Assembly (NCBI RefSeq): GCF_024266585.1
Contig: NZ_CP100647.1
Location: 1,469,001 to 1,533,000 of the forward strand
Source: Xanthomonas sacchari
GTDB lineage: Bacteria > Pseudomonadota > Gammaproteobacteria > Xanthomonadales > Xanthomonadaceae
Reading direction: 5' to 3'
DNA: 64,000 nucleotides
The translations under genes and the position numbers were made by a program. The notes beneath the pieces are model-generated. The model did no database searches, had not been told where the DNA came from, and saw nothing but the letters and a program-made list of their open reading frames with translations. Positions 8,444 to 16,602 of the stretch are shown here, in pieces (the first letter of the stretch is position 1; each line of letters starts with the position of its first letter).

Positions 8444-9036
8444 GGCTGAACCGGTGGACCGGCATGTTGCTCGCGTTCGGCGTGACTGGCTGCGCCAGCC
8501 AGGCACCGAGAGAGGCCATGCAACCGACCCAGCGCATCGACTCGGTGGATCAGCGCATGCTGGAAACCGGGTTCGGTGCGGCGCCGGGTGCGGCGGCAGT
8601 GCCTTCGTATCGGATGCAGCCGCAGCAGGTGTTCCGCATGCCGCAACCGCTGCAGGCGCCGACGCCGCAGTTGCCGGCCGATTCGCCGCGCCGCAGTCTG
8701 GCCGCGACCACGGTCTGCGTGCGGGTGATCCTGTCCGCACAAGGTGCGGTGGAGCGCAGCGCGCTGCTGGACGATCGCCCGGACTGCAGCGCGGGCGCGC
8801 AGCCGCAGATGGCCGATCTGCTGCAGGCCGTACAGGAGGCGGTTGCGCAGTGGCAGTTCGTGCCGGCGGCGATCTGCACGTATGCCGATCCAGCGCAGCG
8901 GCCGGCGCAGGACGGGCGCTGCGACGGCGCGCAATCGGTGCAGGAGGTGCCGGTGACGTTGGCCTACGCGTTCACCTTCGAGGTCCGGCAGGGCAAGGCC
9001 AGTGTGCAGTCCGGGCGCGTGAGCGGCGCGCGTTGA
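8440..9036 (+). CDS. Lipoprotein with TonB C-terminal-like domain
   Basis: A 198-residue predicted lipoprotein. The short signal sequence MRLNRWTGMLLAFGVTGC ends in a lipobox-like VTGC. The C-terminal part (TTVCVRVILSAQGAVERSAL, AVAQWQFVPAAICTYADPAQ, VPVTLAYAFTFEV) resembles a TonB C-terminal beta-alpha-beta domain with extra cysteines. The start codon overlaps the stop of the M56 gene (ATGA), so translation is probably coupled. It is likely a partner, sensor or target of the peptidase; no established function is recognised. Confidence 0.75.
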   Translation: MRLNRWTGMLLAFGVTGCASQAPREAMQPTQRIDSVDQRMLETGFGAAPGAAAVPSYRMQPQQVFRMPQPLQAPTPQLPADSPRRSLAATTVCVRVILSAQGAVERSALLDDRPDCSAGAQPQMADLLQAVQEAVAQWQFVPAAICTYADPAQRPAQDGRCDGAQSVQEVPVTLAYAFTFEVRQGKASVQSGRVSGAR

Positions 9037-9106
9037 GCGCCGCGATCGCGATCCGTCCCGCGCCGTTGCCGCGACGCGCCGTCGGCGGTGCGCCAGCCGC
9101 TGCGGT

Positions 9107-9664
9107 CTACAGCATCTCCGGCTTGAACAGCCGGCGCCGCGAGATTTCAGGGCCGGACAGCATGAAGCGGCCGTCGCCGCGATAGTGCAGGGTGCGCGGC
9201 CGCTTCGGCGAGGTGGCGACATGCGCCTTGACCACCTCCCACACGAACAGGCCGTGCTTGCCGATCTGGCTGCCGTCGTGCAGGCGGCACTCGAAGCTGG
9301 CGTAGCACTCGGCGATCAGCGGCGCCGCCACGTGCGTGGCGGGCACCGCGGTGAGGCCGAAGTGCGCGAACTTGTCCAGGTCCGCGCCGCTGCTGTTGCC
9401 GATGCCGACCACGGTGTCGACCAGGTCGGCAGTGGGCAGGTTGATCACGCATTGCTTGCTGCGCCGGATCAGCGCGAAGCTGTGGTTGGCGCTGGAGATG
9501 CAGCAGGCCAGCAGCGACGGCGTGAACTCCAGCACCATGTGCCAGCCCAGGGTCATGATGTCGCGTTGCTGCTTCCAGGCCGAACTGACCAGCACCACCG
9601 GGCCTGGCTCGAGGAAGCGGCGGACGTCCTGCGTGGGGAAGTCGAGCTTGCGGTAGCGACGCAT
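9107..9664 (-). CDS. Flavin reductase family protein
   Basis: A 185-residue FMN-binding split-barrel protein of the flavin reductase/DIM6-NTAB family. FLEPGPVVLVSSAWKQQRDIMTLGW and CISSANHSFALIRRSKQCVINLP are the characteristic flavin-site strands, followed by LIAECYASFECRL. Family members reduce free flavin with NAD(P)H to supply a monooxygenase, or act as stand-alone reductases. No obvious oxygenase partner is adjacent. It stands alone on the minus strand between the lipoprotein gene and modC. Confidence 0.85.
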   Translation of the reverse strand: MRRYRKLDFPTQDVRRFLEPGPVVLVSSAWKQQRDIMTLGWHMVLEFTPSLLACCISSANHSFALIRRSKQCVINLPTADLVDTVVGIGNSSGADLDKFAHFGLTAVPATHVAAPLIAECYASFECRLHDGSQIGKHGLFVWEVVKAHVATSPKRPRTLHYRGDGRFMLSGPEISRRRLFKPEML

Positions 9665-9724
9665 GCGAGGTCTGCCGTGGCGGAGACATCAGTCTGCCCG
9701 GCCCTGGTGAACGTGATGTCGGCG

Positions 9725-10342
9725 TCAGTCCAGCCGATGCACCGTATCGGCGATGCGCGCCACTTCCTCGGCCTGGTGGCTGACGTAGAGCATCGGCAGG
9801 CGCACTTCGTCGCGCACCCGCTGCAGGTAGGGGATCAGCTCGCTGCGGCGGTCGGCGTCCAATGCCGACAACGGTTCGTCGAACAGCAGCAGCGATGGCT
9901 GCGACAGCAGCGCGCGGCCGATCGCCACGCGCTGCGCTTCGCCGCCGGAGAGCGTGTCGGGGCGCCGTCCCAGCAGGGCGCCGATGCCCAGCAGTTCGAC
10001 CACCGCATCCAATGCGAAACGCGCCGGCTGGCCGCGGCCGTGGCGGCCGTAGCCCAGGTTGCGGCGCACGTCCATGTGCGGGAACAGCCGTGCGTCCTGG
10101 AACACGTAGCCGATGCCGCGGCGGTGCGCCGGCAGGTCGATGCCGGCGGCGCTGTCGTACAGCACCCGGCCGTCGATGGCGATGTGGCCGCTGCGCGGCG
10201 GCAGCACGCCGGCGATGGCGTTGAGCAGGCTGGTCTTGCCGGCGCCGGACGGACCGACCAGGGCGACCACGCGCGCCTGTTCCTCGATGCGCACGTGGCG
10301 GGCGAAACGCCCACGCTGCAGGTGCAGGTCGATGCTCAGCAT
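9725..10342 (-). CDS. modC: Molybdate ABC transporter ATP-binding protein
   Basis: A 205-residue ABC ATPase with Walker A GPSGAGKTS, Q-loop FQDARLFPHM, signature LSGGEAQR, Walker B LLLFDEP and switch HQAEE. It energises molybdate uptake through ModB in the inner membrane. ATG at 10342 is chosen because GGAG lies 9 bases upstream; a GTG at 10363 is possible. The protein stops right after the ATPase domain and lacks the C-terminal TOBE/molybdate-binding region of roughly 350-residue ModC proteins, so it is a short form. It is the last gene of modABC, which should supply molybdenum for the XdhAB enzyme encoded at 57-60.7 kb. Confidence 0.92.
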   Translation of the reverse strand: MLSIDLHLQRGRFARHVRIEEQARVVALVGPSGAGKTSLLNAIAGVLPPRSGHIAIDGRVLYDSAAGIDLPAHRRGIGYVFQDARLFPHMDVRRNLGYGRHGRGQPARFALDAVVELLGIGALLGRRPDTLSGGEAQRVAIGRALLSQPSLLLFDEPLSALDADRRSELIPYLQRVRDEVRLPMLYVSHQAEEVARIADTVHRLD

Positions 10343-10370
10343 CGGTGCCGGCTCCGGGCGCACGCGCGGC

Positions 10371-11066
10371 TCATGCGTCCACCTCCGCGCCGCGCTGGCG
10401 CCGCACCAGCCACTCGGAGGCCAGCAGGGCGCCCAGCGAGATCGCCAGCGCCACCGCCGCCAGTCGCCAGATGCCGGCCTCGGCGCCGGGTACCTGCAGC
10501 AGGCTGTAGATCGCCGAGGCCAGGGTCTGGGTCTGTCCCGGGATGTTGGAGACGAAGGTGATGGTGGCGCCGAACTCGCCCAGCGCCTTGGCGAAGCCGA
10601 GCACGCCGCCAGCCACCACGCCCGGCCATGCCAGCGGCAGGGTGATGCTGAAGAACACCCGCCACGGGCCGGCGCCGAGGGTGGCGGCGGCCGCTTCCAG
10701 GCGGCGGTCGGTGGCTTCCAGGGCCAGGCGGATCGCCCGCACCATCAGCGGAAAGCCCATCACTGCGCTGGCCAGCGCCGCGCCGGTCCAGCGGAACGCG
10801 AACTGCACGCCGAGATGCTCGAACAGCCATCCGCCGATCGGGCCTTGCAGGCCGAACAGTTGCAGCAGCGCGTAGCCGGTGACGATCGGCGGCATCACCA
10901 GCGGCAGGTGCAGCAGCGCGTCCAGCAACGATTTGCCGAAGAAGCGGCGCCGCGCCAGCAGCCAGCCGCAGGCCACCGCGAAGGGCAGGCTGGCCAGCGC
11001 CGCGACCAGCGCGACCTTCACGCTCAGTGCGATCGCAGTCAGTTCCTGCGCGGTGAAGTCGAACAA
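10371..11066 (-). CDS. modB: Molybdate ABC transporter permease
   Basis: A 231-residue inner-membrane permease with about five hydrophobic segments and the EAA loop EAAAATLGAGPWRVFFSITLP-type cytoplasmic motif that docks with ModC. FAKALGEFGATITFVSNIPG is typical of ModB/CysT permeases. The start appears to be TTG at 11066, 7 bases after a GAGG site; no ATG or GTG fits better. It lies 9 bases downstream of modA and 28 bases upstream of modC, and is therefore in the same operon. Confidence 0.93.
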   Translation of the reverse strand: MFDFTAQELTAIALSVKVALVAALASLPFAVACGWLLARRRFFGKSLLDALLHLPLVMPPIVTGYALLQLFGLQGPIGGWLFEHLGVQFAFRWTGAALASAVMGFPLMVRAIRLALEATDRRLEAAAATLGAGPWRVFFSITLPLAWPGVVAGGVLGFAKALGEFGATITFVSNIPGQTQTLASAIYSLLQVPGAEAGIWRLAAVALAISLGALLASEWLVRRQRGAEVDA

Positions 11067-11075
11067 TGCCAGGCC

Positions 11076-11855
11076 TCAGCGGGCGAGCGAGAAACCGTGG
11101 CGACGGAAGATCGCCTGTGCCGGTGGCGTGCCCAGCCAGCGCACGAAATCGGCGGCGCTCTTCGCCTGCGCGCTCGCCCGCAGCGGCGCCACCGGATACA
11201 CGATCGGCGCATGGCTGTCGGTGGGGAAGGTCGCCACCACCCGCACCTTGGGCTCGGCCTGGGCGTCGGACCCGTAGACGATGCCCAGCGGCGCCTCGCC
11301 GCGCGCCACCAGCATCAGTGCGCTGCGCACGCTCTCGCTTTCGGCCAGGCGCGGCTGCACGCTGTTCCACTGTCCCAGTGCCTGCAGCGCCGCGCGCGCG
11401 TACTTGCCGGCCGGCACGCTGGCGGTCTGGCCGACCGCCAGGCGTCCCTGTGCGCCGAGCGCGGCGAGCAACGCACCGGGCTTGCGCAGATCGACCTGGA
11501 CGGTGCTGGCGGCTGGCGCCACCAGTACCAGGGTATTGCCGAGCAGGTCATGGCGCTGTGCCGGGTCGATCAGCTTCCGCTGCTGAAGGTAGTCCATCCA
11601 TTCCTGGTCGGCGGACACGAACACGTCCGCGGGCGCACCCTGTTCCACCTGTCGGGCCAGCGTCGAGCTGGCGGCATAGGACACCCGCACCGGGGTGCCG
11701 CGCGCTTGCTGGTAGGCGCTGGCGGCTTCGTCCAGCGATTCCTTGAGGCTGGCGGCGGCGAACACGGTCAGCGGCGTCTGCGCCGAGACCGGCGCGATCG
11801 CGGTGGCGACGATCAGCGTGCACAGGCACAGCAGGCGGTGCAGCGGTCGGGTCAT
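11076..11855 (-). CDS. modA: Molybdate-binding periplasmic protein
   Basis: A 259-residue periplasmic solute-binding protein with signal peptide ([19 protein letters not shown]). The mature start [20 protein letters not shown] is the ModA hallmark, where the Ser residues help bind the oxyanion. [26 protein letters not shown] follows. It delivers molybdate to ModBC. It is the first gene of the modABC operon. The 117 bases upstream to 11972 hold the promoter region, but no clear ModE box is visible. Confidence 0.95.
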   Translation of the reverse strand: MTRPLHRLLCLCTLIVATAIAPVSAQTPLTVFAAASLKESLDEAASAYQQARGTPVRVSYAASSTLARQVEQGAPADVFVSADQEWMDYLQQRKLIDPAQRHDLLGNTLVLVAPAASTVQVDLRKPGALLAALGAQGRLAVGQTASVPAGKYARAALQALGQWNSVQPRLAESESVRSALMLVARGEAPLGIVYGSDAQAEPKVRVVATFPTDSHAPIVYPVAPLRASAQAKSAADFVRWLGTPPAQAIFRRHGFSLAR

Positions 11856-11972
11856 GGAGCACTCCAGCGGGGCGGGGAAGGCGATGCGGCAGAGCGCGGC
11901 GGCGCGCGCGACCGCATTCGCGCAGCGCTGCCGCAGACCCGCATCCTAGCGCGCCGGCGGCGCGCTGCCTGC

Positions 11973-12803
11973 TCACGCCGCCGGCGGCGCCAGGTCGTCG
12001 GTGCGGCCAGCCTGGATGTTGGCGCGCACCGACGGCTGCATCAGCCGCGGCTCGGCCAGCGTCGCGTCGCGCGCCTGGCGCAAGGCGACGAAGGCGGCTT
12101 CGTCGATGCCGTCGCGCACGTGGATGTTGTCGCGGCGCTGTTCGCCGATGCTGGTCTGGCAGGCGACCGCGCGGCCGCCGGCGCCGTAATCGTGGCACAC
12201 GAACACGCGGGTGGCCTCCGGCAGCGCATACAGCCGCTGGATCGAGCGGTACAGCGTGGCCGCGTCGCCGCCGGGGAAGTCGCAGCGTGCGGTGCCGCTG
12301 TCGGGCATGAACAGCGAATCGCCCGGGAACAGCGCATCGCCGATCAGGTAGGCGACGCTGTCGCCGGTGTGGCCGGGCACGGCGATCACCTGCGCCTGCA
12401 CCCCGCCGATCGCGAAGCGCTCGCCGTCGGCGAACAGGTGATCGAAGCCGCAGCGCGCCTGCGCCTGCGCGTCCAGGCCGAACTGCGGCGCGAAGCGGGC
12501 GCGCACCTCGCGGATGCCGTCGCCGATCGCCAGCGTCGCCTGCGGCCAGCGCTGCTTGAACCATTGCGCGGCGGAGACATGATCGGCATGGGCGTGCGTC
12601 TCGAGGATCCAGCGCACTTCCAGCCCGCGTTCGCTCAGGCAGGCGGCCAACGCCTGTGCCGGTGCGTCGTCCAGTGTGCCGGTCTGCGGGTCGTAGCCGA
12701 CCACCGGGTCGATCACCGCGGCGTCGTGGCCGTCCTCCACCACATAGCTCCAGGTGCCGGACCCGGCATGGTGAAAGGGATGGACGTGTGGACGCTGGCT
12801 CAT
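11973..12803 (-). CDS. MBL-fold hydrolase, Blh/persulfide dioxygenase-like
   Basis: A 276-residue metallo-beta-lactamase-fold protein with the metal motif ETHAHADH (H70, H72, D74, H75), VPGHTGDSVAYLIGD, and the GTARCDFPGGDA and VFVCHDYG segments shared by Blh and ETHE1-type persulfide dioxygenases. In that family one iron oxidises glutathione persulfide to sulfite in sulfide detoxification. ATG at 12803 follows AGGAG and overlaps the stop of the upstream ArsR gene (ATGA). A longer frame to 13040 is only a shadow. Its linkage to a BigR-like repressor and a rhodanese reproduces the bigR-blh arrangement of Xylella and Agrobacterium. Confidence 0.88.
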   Translation of the reverse strand: MSQRPHVHPFHHAGSGTWSYVVEDGHDAAVIDPVVGYDPQTGTLDDAPAQALAACLSERGLEVRWILETHAHADHVSAAQWFKQRWPQATLAIGDGIREVRARFAPQFGLDAQAQARCGFDHLFADGERFAIGGVQAQVIAVPGHTGDSVAYLIGDALFPGDSLFMPDSGTARCDFPGGDAATLYRSIQRLYALPEATRVFVCHDYGAGGRAVACQTSIGEQRRDNIHVRDGIDEAAFVALRQARDATLAEPRLMQPSVRANIQAGRTDDLAPPAA

Positions 12804-13141
12804 CGATCGCTCCTGGTGGCGGCGGGCGGCGCGGCACTGCAGTAGATGCCGTGCAGCACCTCGAGGATGCGCTGCACCGGGCCGGGCACCAGCGAATAGT
12901 AGATGGTCTGGCCGTCGCGGCGGGTCTGCACCAGCCCATCCTCGCGCAGCAGCGCCAGATGTTGCGACAGCGCCGACTGGCTCAGGTCCACGCAGGCGTT
13001 GAGTTCGCCGACCGATTGCTCGCGTTCGGCCAGCAGGCACAACAGCTGCAGCCGTTTCTCGTTGCCGAGCCGCTTCAGCAGGCGCGCGGCGTCGCCGGCG
13101 TGCGCGCCGAATTTCGGCGCGTACGCGAAGGAGCGCAGCAC
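12800..13141 (-). CDS. ArsR-family repressor, BigR/SqrR-like
   Basis: A 113-residue winged-helix ArsR protein. RLGNEKRLQLLCLLAEREQS, LSQSALSQHLALLREDGLV and RRDGQTIYYSL form the DNA-binding core. It has no metal-binding ELCVCDL motif. Cys35 (LLCLL) and Cys101 (GIYC) match the two cysteines that form the sulfide/persulfide-sensing bond in BigR, SqrR and YgaV; Cys50 is an extra one. It lies between the rhodanese and MBL genes and is coupled to the latter by overlap. It is predicted to bind the palindrome at 13547-13568 and to release it when persulfides accumulate. Confidence 0.87.
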   Translation of the reverse strand: MLRSFAYAPKFGAHAGDAARLLKRLGNEKRLQLLCLLAEREQSVGELNACVDLSQSALSQHLALLREDGLVQTRRDGQTIYYSLVPGPVQRILEVLHGIYCSAAPPAATRSDR

Positions 13142-13145
13142 CGCC

Positions 13146-13514
13146 TCAAAAATCGACCGGGCCGCCGGACGCCGTCCAGCCGAGGAAGCCGCCGGTCAGC
13201 GAACGCACCGCGGTATAGCCCAGGTGCTGCAGGCTCAGCGCGGCCAGCGTGGAGCGGCCGCCGCTGGCGCAGTACAGCAGGATCGGCTGGTCGCGCCGGG
13301 CCAATGCCGGATCGGCATCGAGACGGAACTCGAGGATGCCGCGCGGAATGTTGATGGCATTGGGCAGGTGGCCCATGGCGAACTCGCCGGGCTCGCGCAC
13401 GTCGATGATCCATTCGCCGGGCAGTGGCGTGGTGGCGGCATCCGCATGGACGGGGGTTTCGTGGATCTGGGCGCGCGCGCGATCGACCAGGGCTTGGACG
13501 GAGGAGGCGGGCAT
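13146..13514 (-). CDS. Rhodanese-like sulfurtransferase
   Basis: A 122-residue single rhodanese domain. WIIDVREPGEFAMGHLPNAI is the CH2A region and LLYCASGGRST (Cys82) is the catalytic loop. Such proteins move sulfane sulfur between thiols and make or consume persulfides. It is the first gene of the operon with the BigR-like repressor (4 bases downstream) and the MBL enzyme. The operator lies 33 bases upstream of its start. Confidence 0.92.
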   Translation of the reverse strand: MPASSVQALVDRARAQIHETPVHADAATTPLPGEWIIDVREPGEFAMGHLPNAINIPRGILEFRLDADPALARRDQPILLYCASGGRSTLAALSLQHLGYTAVRSLTGGFLGWTASGGPVDF

Positions 13515-13546
13515 GGGAGCGCTCGAAGGGAAATGGTGCGGTGCAT

Positions 13547-13568
13547 CATATCAGCCGACGCTAATATG
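13547..13568. promoter_or_regulatory. Palindromic operator for the BigR-like repressor
   Basis: Two 9-base half-sites, CATATCAGC and GCTAATATG, are separated by CGAC. They are inverted copies of each other with one mismatch, giving an AT-rich dyad in otherwise very GC-rich DNA. It lies 33 bases upstream of the rhodanese start codon. ArsR-type dimers bind such dyads over their own promoters. Binding by the neighbour is inferred. Confidence 0.7.
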
Positions 13569-13707
13569 CGCGCAGGCGCATGCATCGCCTGGACAGCGCC
13601 GCGTCACCTTCGCCGTGCGCCAGTTGCGCGTGATGCAAACGGTGCGTCGACATGGCCTTGCTGGCGCGGGCGTAGAGTCGGTGGAGTCACTGGAGTGGAG
13701 TAAAACG

Positions 13708-14187
13708 ATGCCCATCGGCGATCCGATCCGCGTCACCCTGGAGCAGGACACGGACTTCGCGTTCCGCATCCGCTTCGACGAAACCGCGCTGGAGCCCTGG
13801 CTGAGCGACGAAACCCCGCCGCTGGGCCAGGAGCGCGGGCCCAATCCGTCGCGGATCCTGCTGGCCAGCATCGCCAATTGCCTGGCGGCGAGCCTGTTGT
13901 TTGCGATGCGCAAGTACAAGAACGATCCGGCCGGGGTGGTCGCGCACATCACCGCCACGCCGATGCGCAATCCGGAGGGCTTCTGGCGGATTCCGCAGGC
14001 CTCGGTGGAGCTGCAGTTGCCCGGGGCCAACCAGGACTATGCGCAGCTGGAGCGGATCCTCGCCCAGTTCGAGCAGTTCTGCGTGGTCACCCAGAGCGTG
14101 CGCCAGGGCATCGACGTGCAGGTCACGGTCAAGGATGCGCAGGGCACCGTGCTGCTCGGCGACAAGAGCATCGAGGCCGGGGCATGA
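13708..14187 (+). CDS. OsmC family protein
   Basis: A 159-residue OsmC/Ohr-fold protein with Cys58 (SIANCLAASLL) and Cys125 (FEQFCVVTQSVRQG), the two positions of the peroxidatic and resolving cysteines. Family members reduce organic hydroperoxides, and some act on persulfides. ATG 13708 has a strong upstream GGAGTGGAG. It is divergent from the rhodanese operon, with the palindromic operator between the two, and overlaps thioredoxin 2 by ATGA. A thioredoxin-like reductant encoded next to it fits a thiol peroxidase role. Confidence 0.87.
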   Translation: MPIGDPIRVTLEQDTDFAFRIRFDETALEPWLSDETPPLGQERGPNPSRILLASIANCLAASLLFAMRKYKNDPAGVVAHITATPMRNPEGFWRIPQASVELQLPGANQDYAQLERILAQFEQFCVVTQSVRQGIDVQVTVKDAQGTVLLGDKSIEAGA

Positions 14188-14621
14188 GCGAGCCGCTGCA
14201 CGTCGCCTGCCCGCATTGCGCGGCGCTCAACCGCGTGCCCGCGGCAAAGCTGGCCGCGGGGCCGCAGTGCGGGCGCTGCCATCGCGGCTTGTTCGAGGCC
14301 ACGCCGGTGACGCTGACCGCGGACACCTTCGCCGCGCATGCCGAGCGCAGCGACCTGCCGCTGCTGGTGGACGTCTGGGCGCCATGGTGCGGCCCGTGCC
14401 GGACCATGGCCCCGCACTTCGCGGCCGCGGCCGCGCAGCTCGAACCGCAGATGCGCCTGGGCAAGCTGGACAGCGAGGCGCAGCCGGCGCTGGCCGGGCG
14501 CTTCGGCATCCGCAGCATCCCGACCCTGCTCCTGCTGCGGCAGGGCCGCGAACTCGGCCGGCACAGCGGCGCCATCGGTGCGGCCGAGATCGTGCGCTGG
14601 GCGCGGGCGCATGCCGGCTGA
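14184..14621 (+). CDS. trxC: Thioredoxin 2 (zinc-type thioredoxin)
   Basis: A 145-residue TrxC-type thioredoxin. The N-terminal zinc knuckle has CPHC (Cys9, Cys12) and CGRC (Cys29, Cys32). The thioredoxin fold has the active site WAPWCGPCRTM (Cys69, Cys72) and the cis-proline stretch RSIPTLLLL. It is a cytosolic disulfide reductant. Its start overlaps the stop of the OsmC gene, so the two are probably translated together in response to thiol or persulfide stress. Confidence 0.93.
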   Translation: MSEPLHVACPHCAALNRVPAAKLAAGPQCGRCHRGLFEATPVTLTADTFAAHAERSDLPLLVDVWAPWCGPCRTMAPHFAAAAAQLEPQMRLGKLDSEAQPALAGRFGIRSIPTLLLLRQGRELGRHSGAIGAAEIVRWARAHAG

Positions 14622-14652
14622 CGATGATCCCGGGCCCGACCGCGATATTCCC

Positions 14653-14716
14653 GTAGAAGCGGCTTCAGCCGCGACAGGCGTGTCGGTAACGCCGTCGCGG
14701 CTGACGCCGCTCCTGC
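14653..14716. repeat. REP pair (REPIN-like inverted repeat)
   Basis: GTAGAAGCGGCTTCAGCCGC and, inverted, GCGGCTGACGCCGCTCCTGC flank a short loop. The core GCGGCTTCAGCCGC is identical to that of the 110-bp units at 61.8-62.8 kb, so this is a solo member of the same REP family. It lies between convergent genes (trxC and the nuclease) and could also act as a bidirectional mRNA end. Confidence 0.8.
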
Positions 14717-14776
14717 GCGGGTGACCAGGGCACGCGCGTCAGGGCACGCGGCACCGGCGCCAGCCGCCAGCCGCGA

Positions 14777-15589
14777 TTACTTGCCCAGCGCTGCGTTCAA
14801 GGTCGCCGCCAGGTCGGCACCGGCCTGGCGCAATTGCGCCTCGGCCACCGGCCGCCAGGTCGTCACGTAATCGGCCGGCAGCTTGGCGCTAGGCGGATAG
14901 AAGCCCGGGCGCATCATGATCCTGCAGGAGGCCTCGGCCCACGCGGCCGCCGGCGGCGGCAGCGCGCTGCCGGCCGGCGATGGCGGCGGTAGCGGCTGCT
15001 TTTCCAGCTCGGCCAGGTAGGCCTGCTCGTCCAGCCCGCGGCTGCGCAGCAGGCCGCTGTCCCACAGTGAGTGCAGATTGGTGCCCTTGCCCTCGAACTG
15101 GATCTGCACGGTGTTGGCGCCCTTGTCGCGGGCATAGCCGGCATGCAGCGGTTGCTGCACGTCGCCGGCGAAATGCACCACGAACTTCAGCGCCTGCGCG
15201 CGCGCGGCCTGCGGCTGGCTGCGGTCGGCGAGGATCGCGGCCTGGCGACGCAACGCCTCCACCACGCAGTTGCCGTCCGGGCAGTCGCGGGTCTGTTCGT
15301 AGTGGCAGTCGTTTTCGGCCAGGTTGACGTAGTGCCAGCGCGCGCTGCGCTTGCCCAGGTCGGGATCGTGTTCGCGGAGCTGGTCGGCCCAGTTGGCGAC
15401 GCCGGCCAGGGTCGGTTCGGGCTCGCCCTGCAGCAGGGTCTGGACCTGCGCGCGGGCTTGCGGGGTGAGCTGGGTGGCGGCGAGATCGGCGACCAGGCGG
15501 TGGCCCAGCGGGCCCCAGGCGAAGGCGGCGGACGGCGCGGCGGCGAGGGCCGCGGCGAGCGCGGCGCAAACGAGGGAAGAGGTTTTCAT
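14777..15589 (-). CDS. S1/P1-type secreted nuclease
   Basis: A 270-residue exported zinc nuclease. The signal peptide ends AFA before Trp25, which becomes the N-terminal zinc ligand. His30, Asp69 (ANWADQLR), His86 (RWHYVN), HFAGDVQQPLH (His139, Asp143, His149) and NLHSLWD (His173, Asp177) complete the trinuclear zinc site of S1/P1 nucleases. It should degrade single-stranded nucleic acids or 3'-nucleotides outside the cytoplasm. It is a single gene that could feed nucleosides to the salvage and purine degradation genes elsewhere in the window; that link is inference. Confidence 0.93.
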   Translation of the reverse strand: MKTSSLVCAALAAALAAAPSAAFAWGPLGHRLVADLAATQLTPQARAQVQTLLQGEPEPTLAGVANWADQLREHDPDLGKRSARWHYVNLAENDCHYEQTRDCPDGNCVVEALRRQAAILADRSQPQAARAQALKFVVHFAGDVQQPLHAGYARDKGANTVQIQFEGKGTNLHSLWDSGLLRSRGLDEQAYLAELEKQPLPPPSPAGSALPPPAAAWAEASCRIMMRPGFYPPSAKLPADYVTTWRPVAEAQLRQAGADLAATLNAALGK

Positions 15590-15733
15590 GCGCGGATTCT
15601 AGCCGGCGCCGGCGCCGCGGCCATGACGCGGCGCCAGGCGCGTTGCGCTGTCGCTCAGCGTGGCGCACAGCGCGGCGCCGCTACGTTGCTGGCCATGCCG
15701 GGCCTGGTCCGTTGACCAAGCCCGGGCGCTGGC

Positions 15734-16354
15734 TCAGAAATACATCAGGTAGGCGACGCCATAGCTGACCGGATCGAGTTTGGCCTTGCCGAGCTTGCTG
15801 CCGTCCACCTCCACGTCGCTGCGCATCCCGGTCCAGCGCGCGTCCACGCGGATCGCGCTGCGCTCGCCGACGGCGAAGTCCACGCCGGCATGCAGCGCCG
15901 GGCCGACGCTGTCCTTGAACTTCACGTCACTGGACGAAAACGCACCCTTGCCGTCGTTGCCGAGGAAGGCGGTGTAGTTCAGGCCGGCGCCGACGAACGG
16001 GGAGATGTCGCCGTTGCCGTTGAAGTGGTACTGCAGCGAGATCGTGGGCGACAGCATCCAGGCGCTGCCGATGTCGCCGCCGCGGTCCACGCCGATCTTC
16101 TGCTGGCCGACCAGGCCCTGGATCTCCACGCCGAGGTTGCCGCGGAAGAAGTATTCGTAGCTGAACGACACGGCCGGCGCGGTGTCGGCGTCGAAGTGCT
16201 GGTCGCTGCCGCGCAGCGTGCCGTTGGAGCCGCCCGGCACCATGTCGTGCAGGCCGTAGCTGGTGGTGAAGTGGCCGGCCGACTGCGCCGCGGCGGGCAG
16301 GGCGATGCTGGCGAGGGCGGCGACGGCAAGGCGACGGAACAGGCGTGGCGGCAT
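15734..16354 (-). CDS. OmpW family outer-membrane protein (copy 1)
   Basis: A 206-residue eight-stranded beta-barrel of the OmpW family. A signal peptide (LAVAALASIALPAAAQS) is followed by GHFTTSYGLHDMVPGGSNGTL. The family-like run SPTISLQYHFNGNGDISPFV and VGAGLNYTAF is present, and the protein ends in AYLMYF with a terminal Phe. OmpW forms a narrow hydrophobic channel. The frame is open much further upstream, but ATG 16354 gives the signal peptide. A second OmpW gene lies 248 bases upstream on the same strand. Confidence 0.9.
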   Translation of the reverse strand: MPPRLFRRLAVAALASIALPAAAQSAGHFTTSYGLHDMVPGGSNGTLRGSDQHFDADTAPAVSFSYEYFFRGNLGVEIQGLVGQQKIGVDRGGDIGSAWMLSPTISLQYHFNGNGDISPFVGAGLNYTAFLGNDGKGAFSSSDVKFKDSVGPALHAGVDFAVGERSAIRVDARWTGMRSDVEVDGSKLGKAKLDPVSYGVAYLMYF

Positions 16355-16602
16355 GGGAGACCCCGGTGGACGACGAGTGGGCGGATGCGAATCCCCGTGT
16401 CGGCCCGGTGGGCACCGATCCACATCCGTGTGGCGCGTAGTCTGCCAGAGAAGCGGGGCGGACGCGCCGCGATCCGGCTGGTCGCGTGCGCGGCATGCCG
16501 CGCGGAGCTGGCACGGCCGCGGCCAGGAGGGCGCCGCCGCGACGCGCGGCGGCGGTCCTGCTGCCACCGGCGCCGCGCAGCGCGGCGGCGCCGGTGCCCG
16601 GC

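Noticed and set aside
12800-13141. Arsenic- or metal-sensing ArsR
   Set aside because: The metal-binding ELCVCDL motif is absent, while the two BigR/SqrR cysteines and the rhodanese/MBL context are present.
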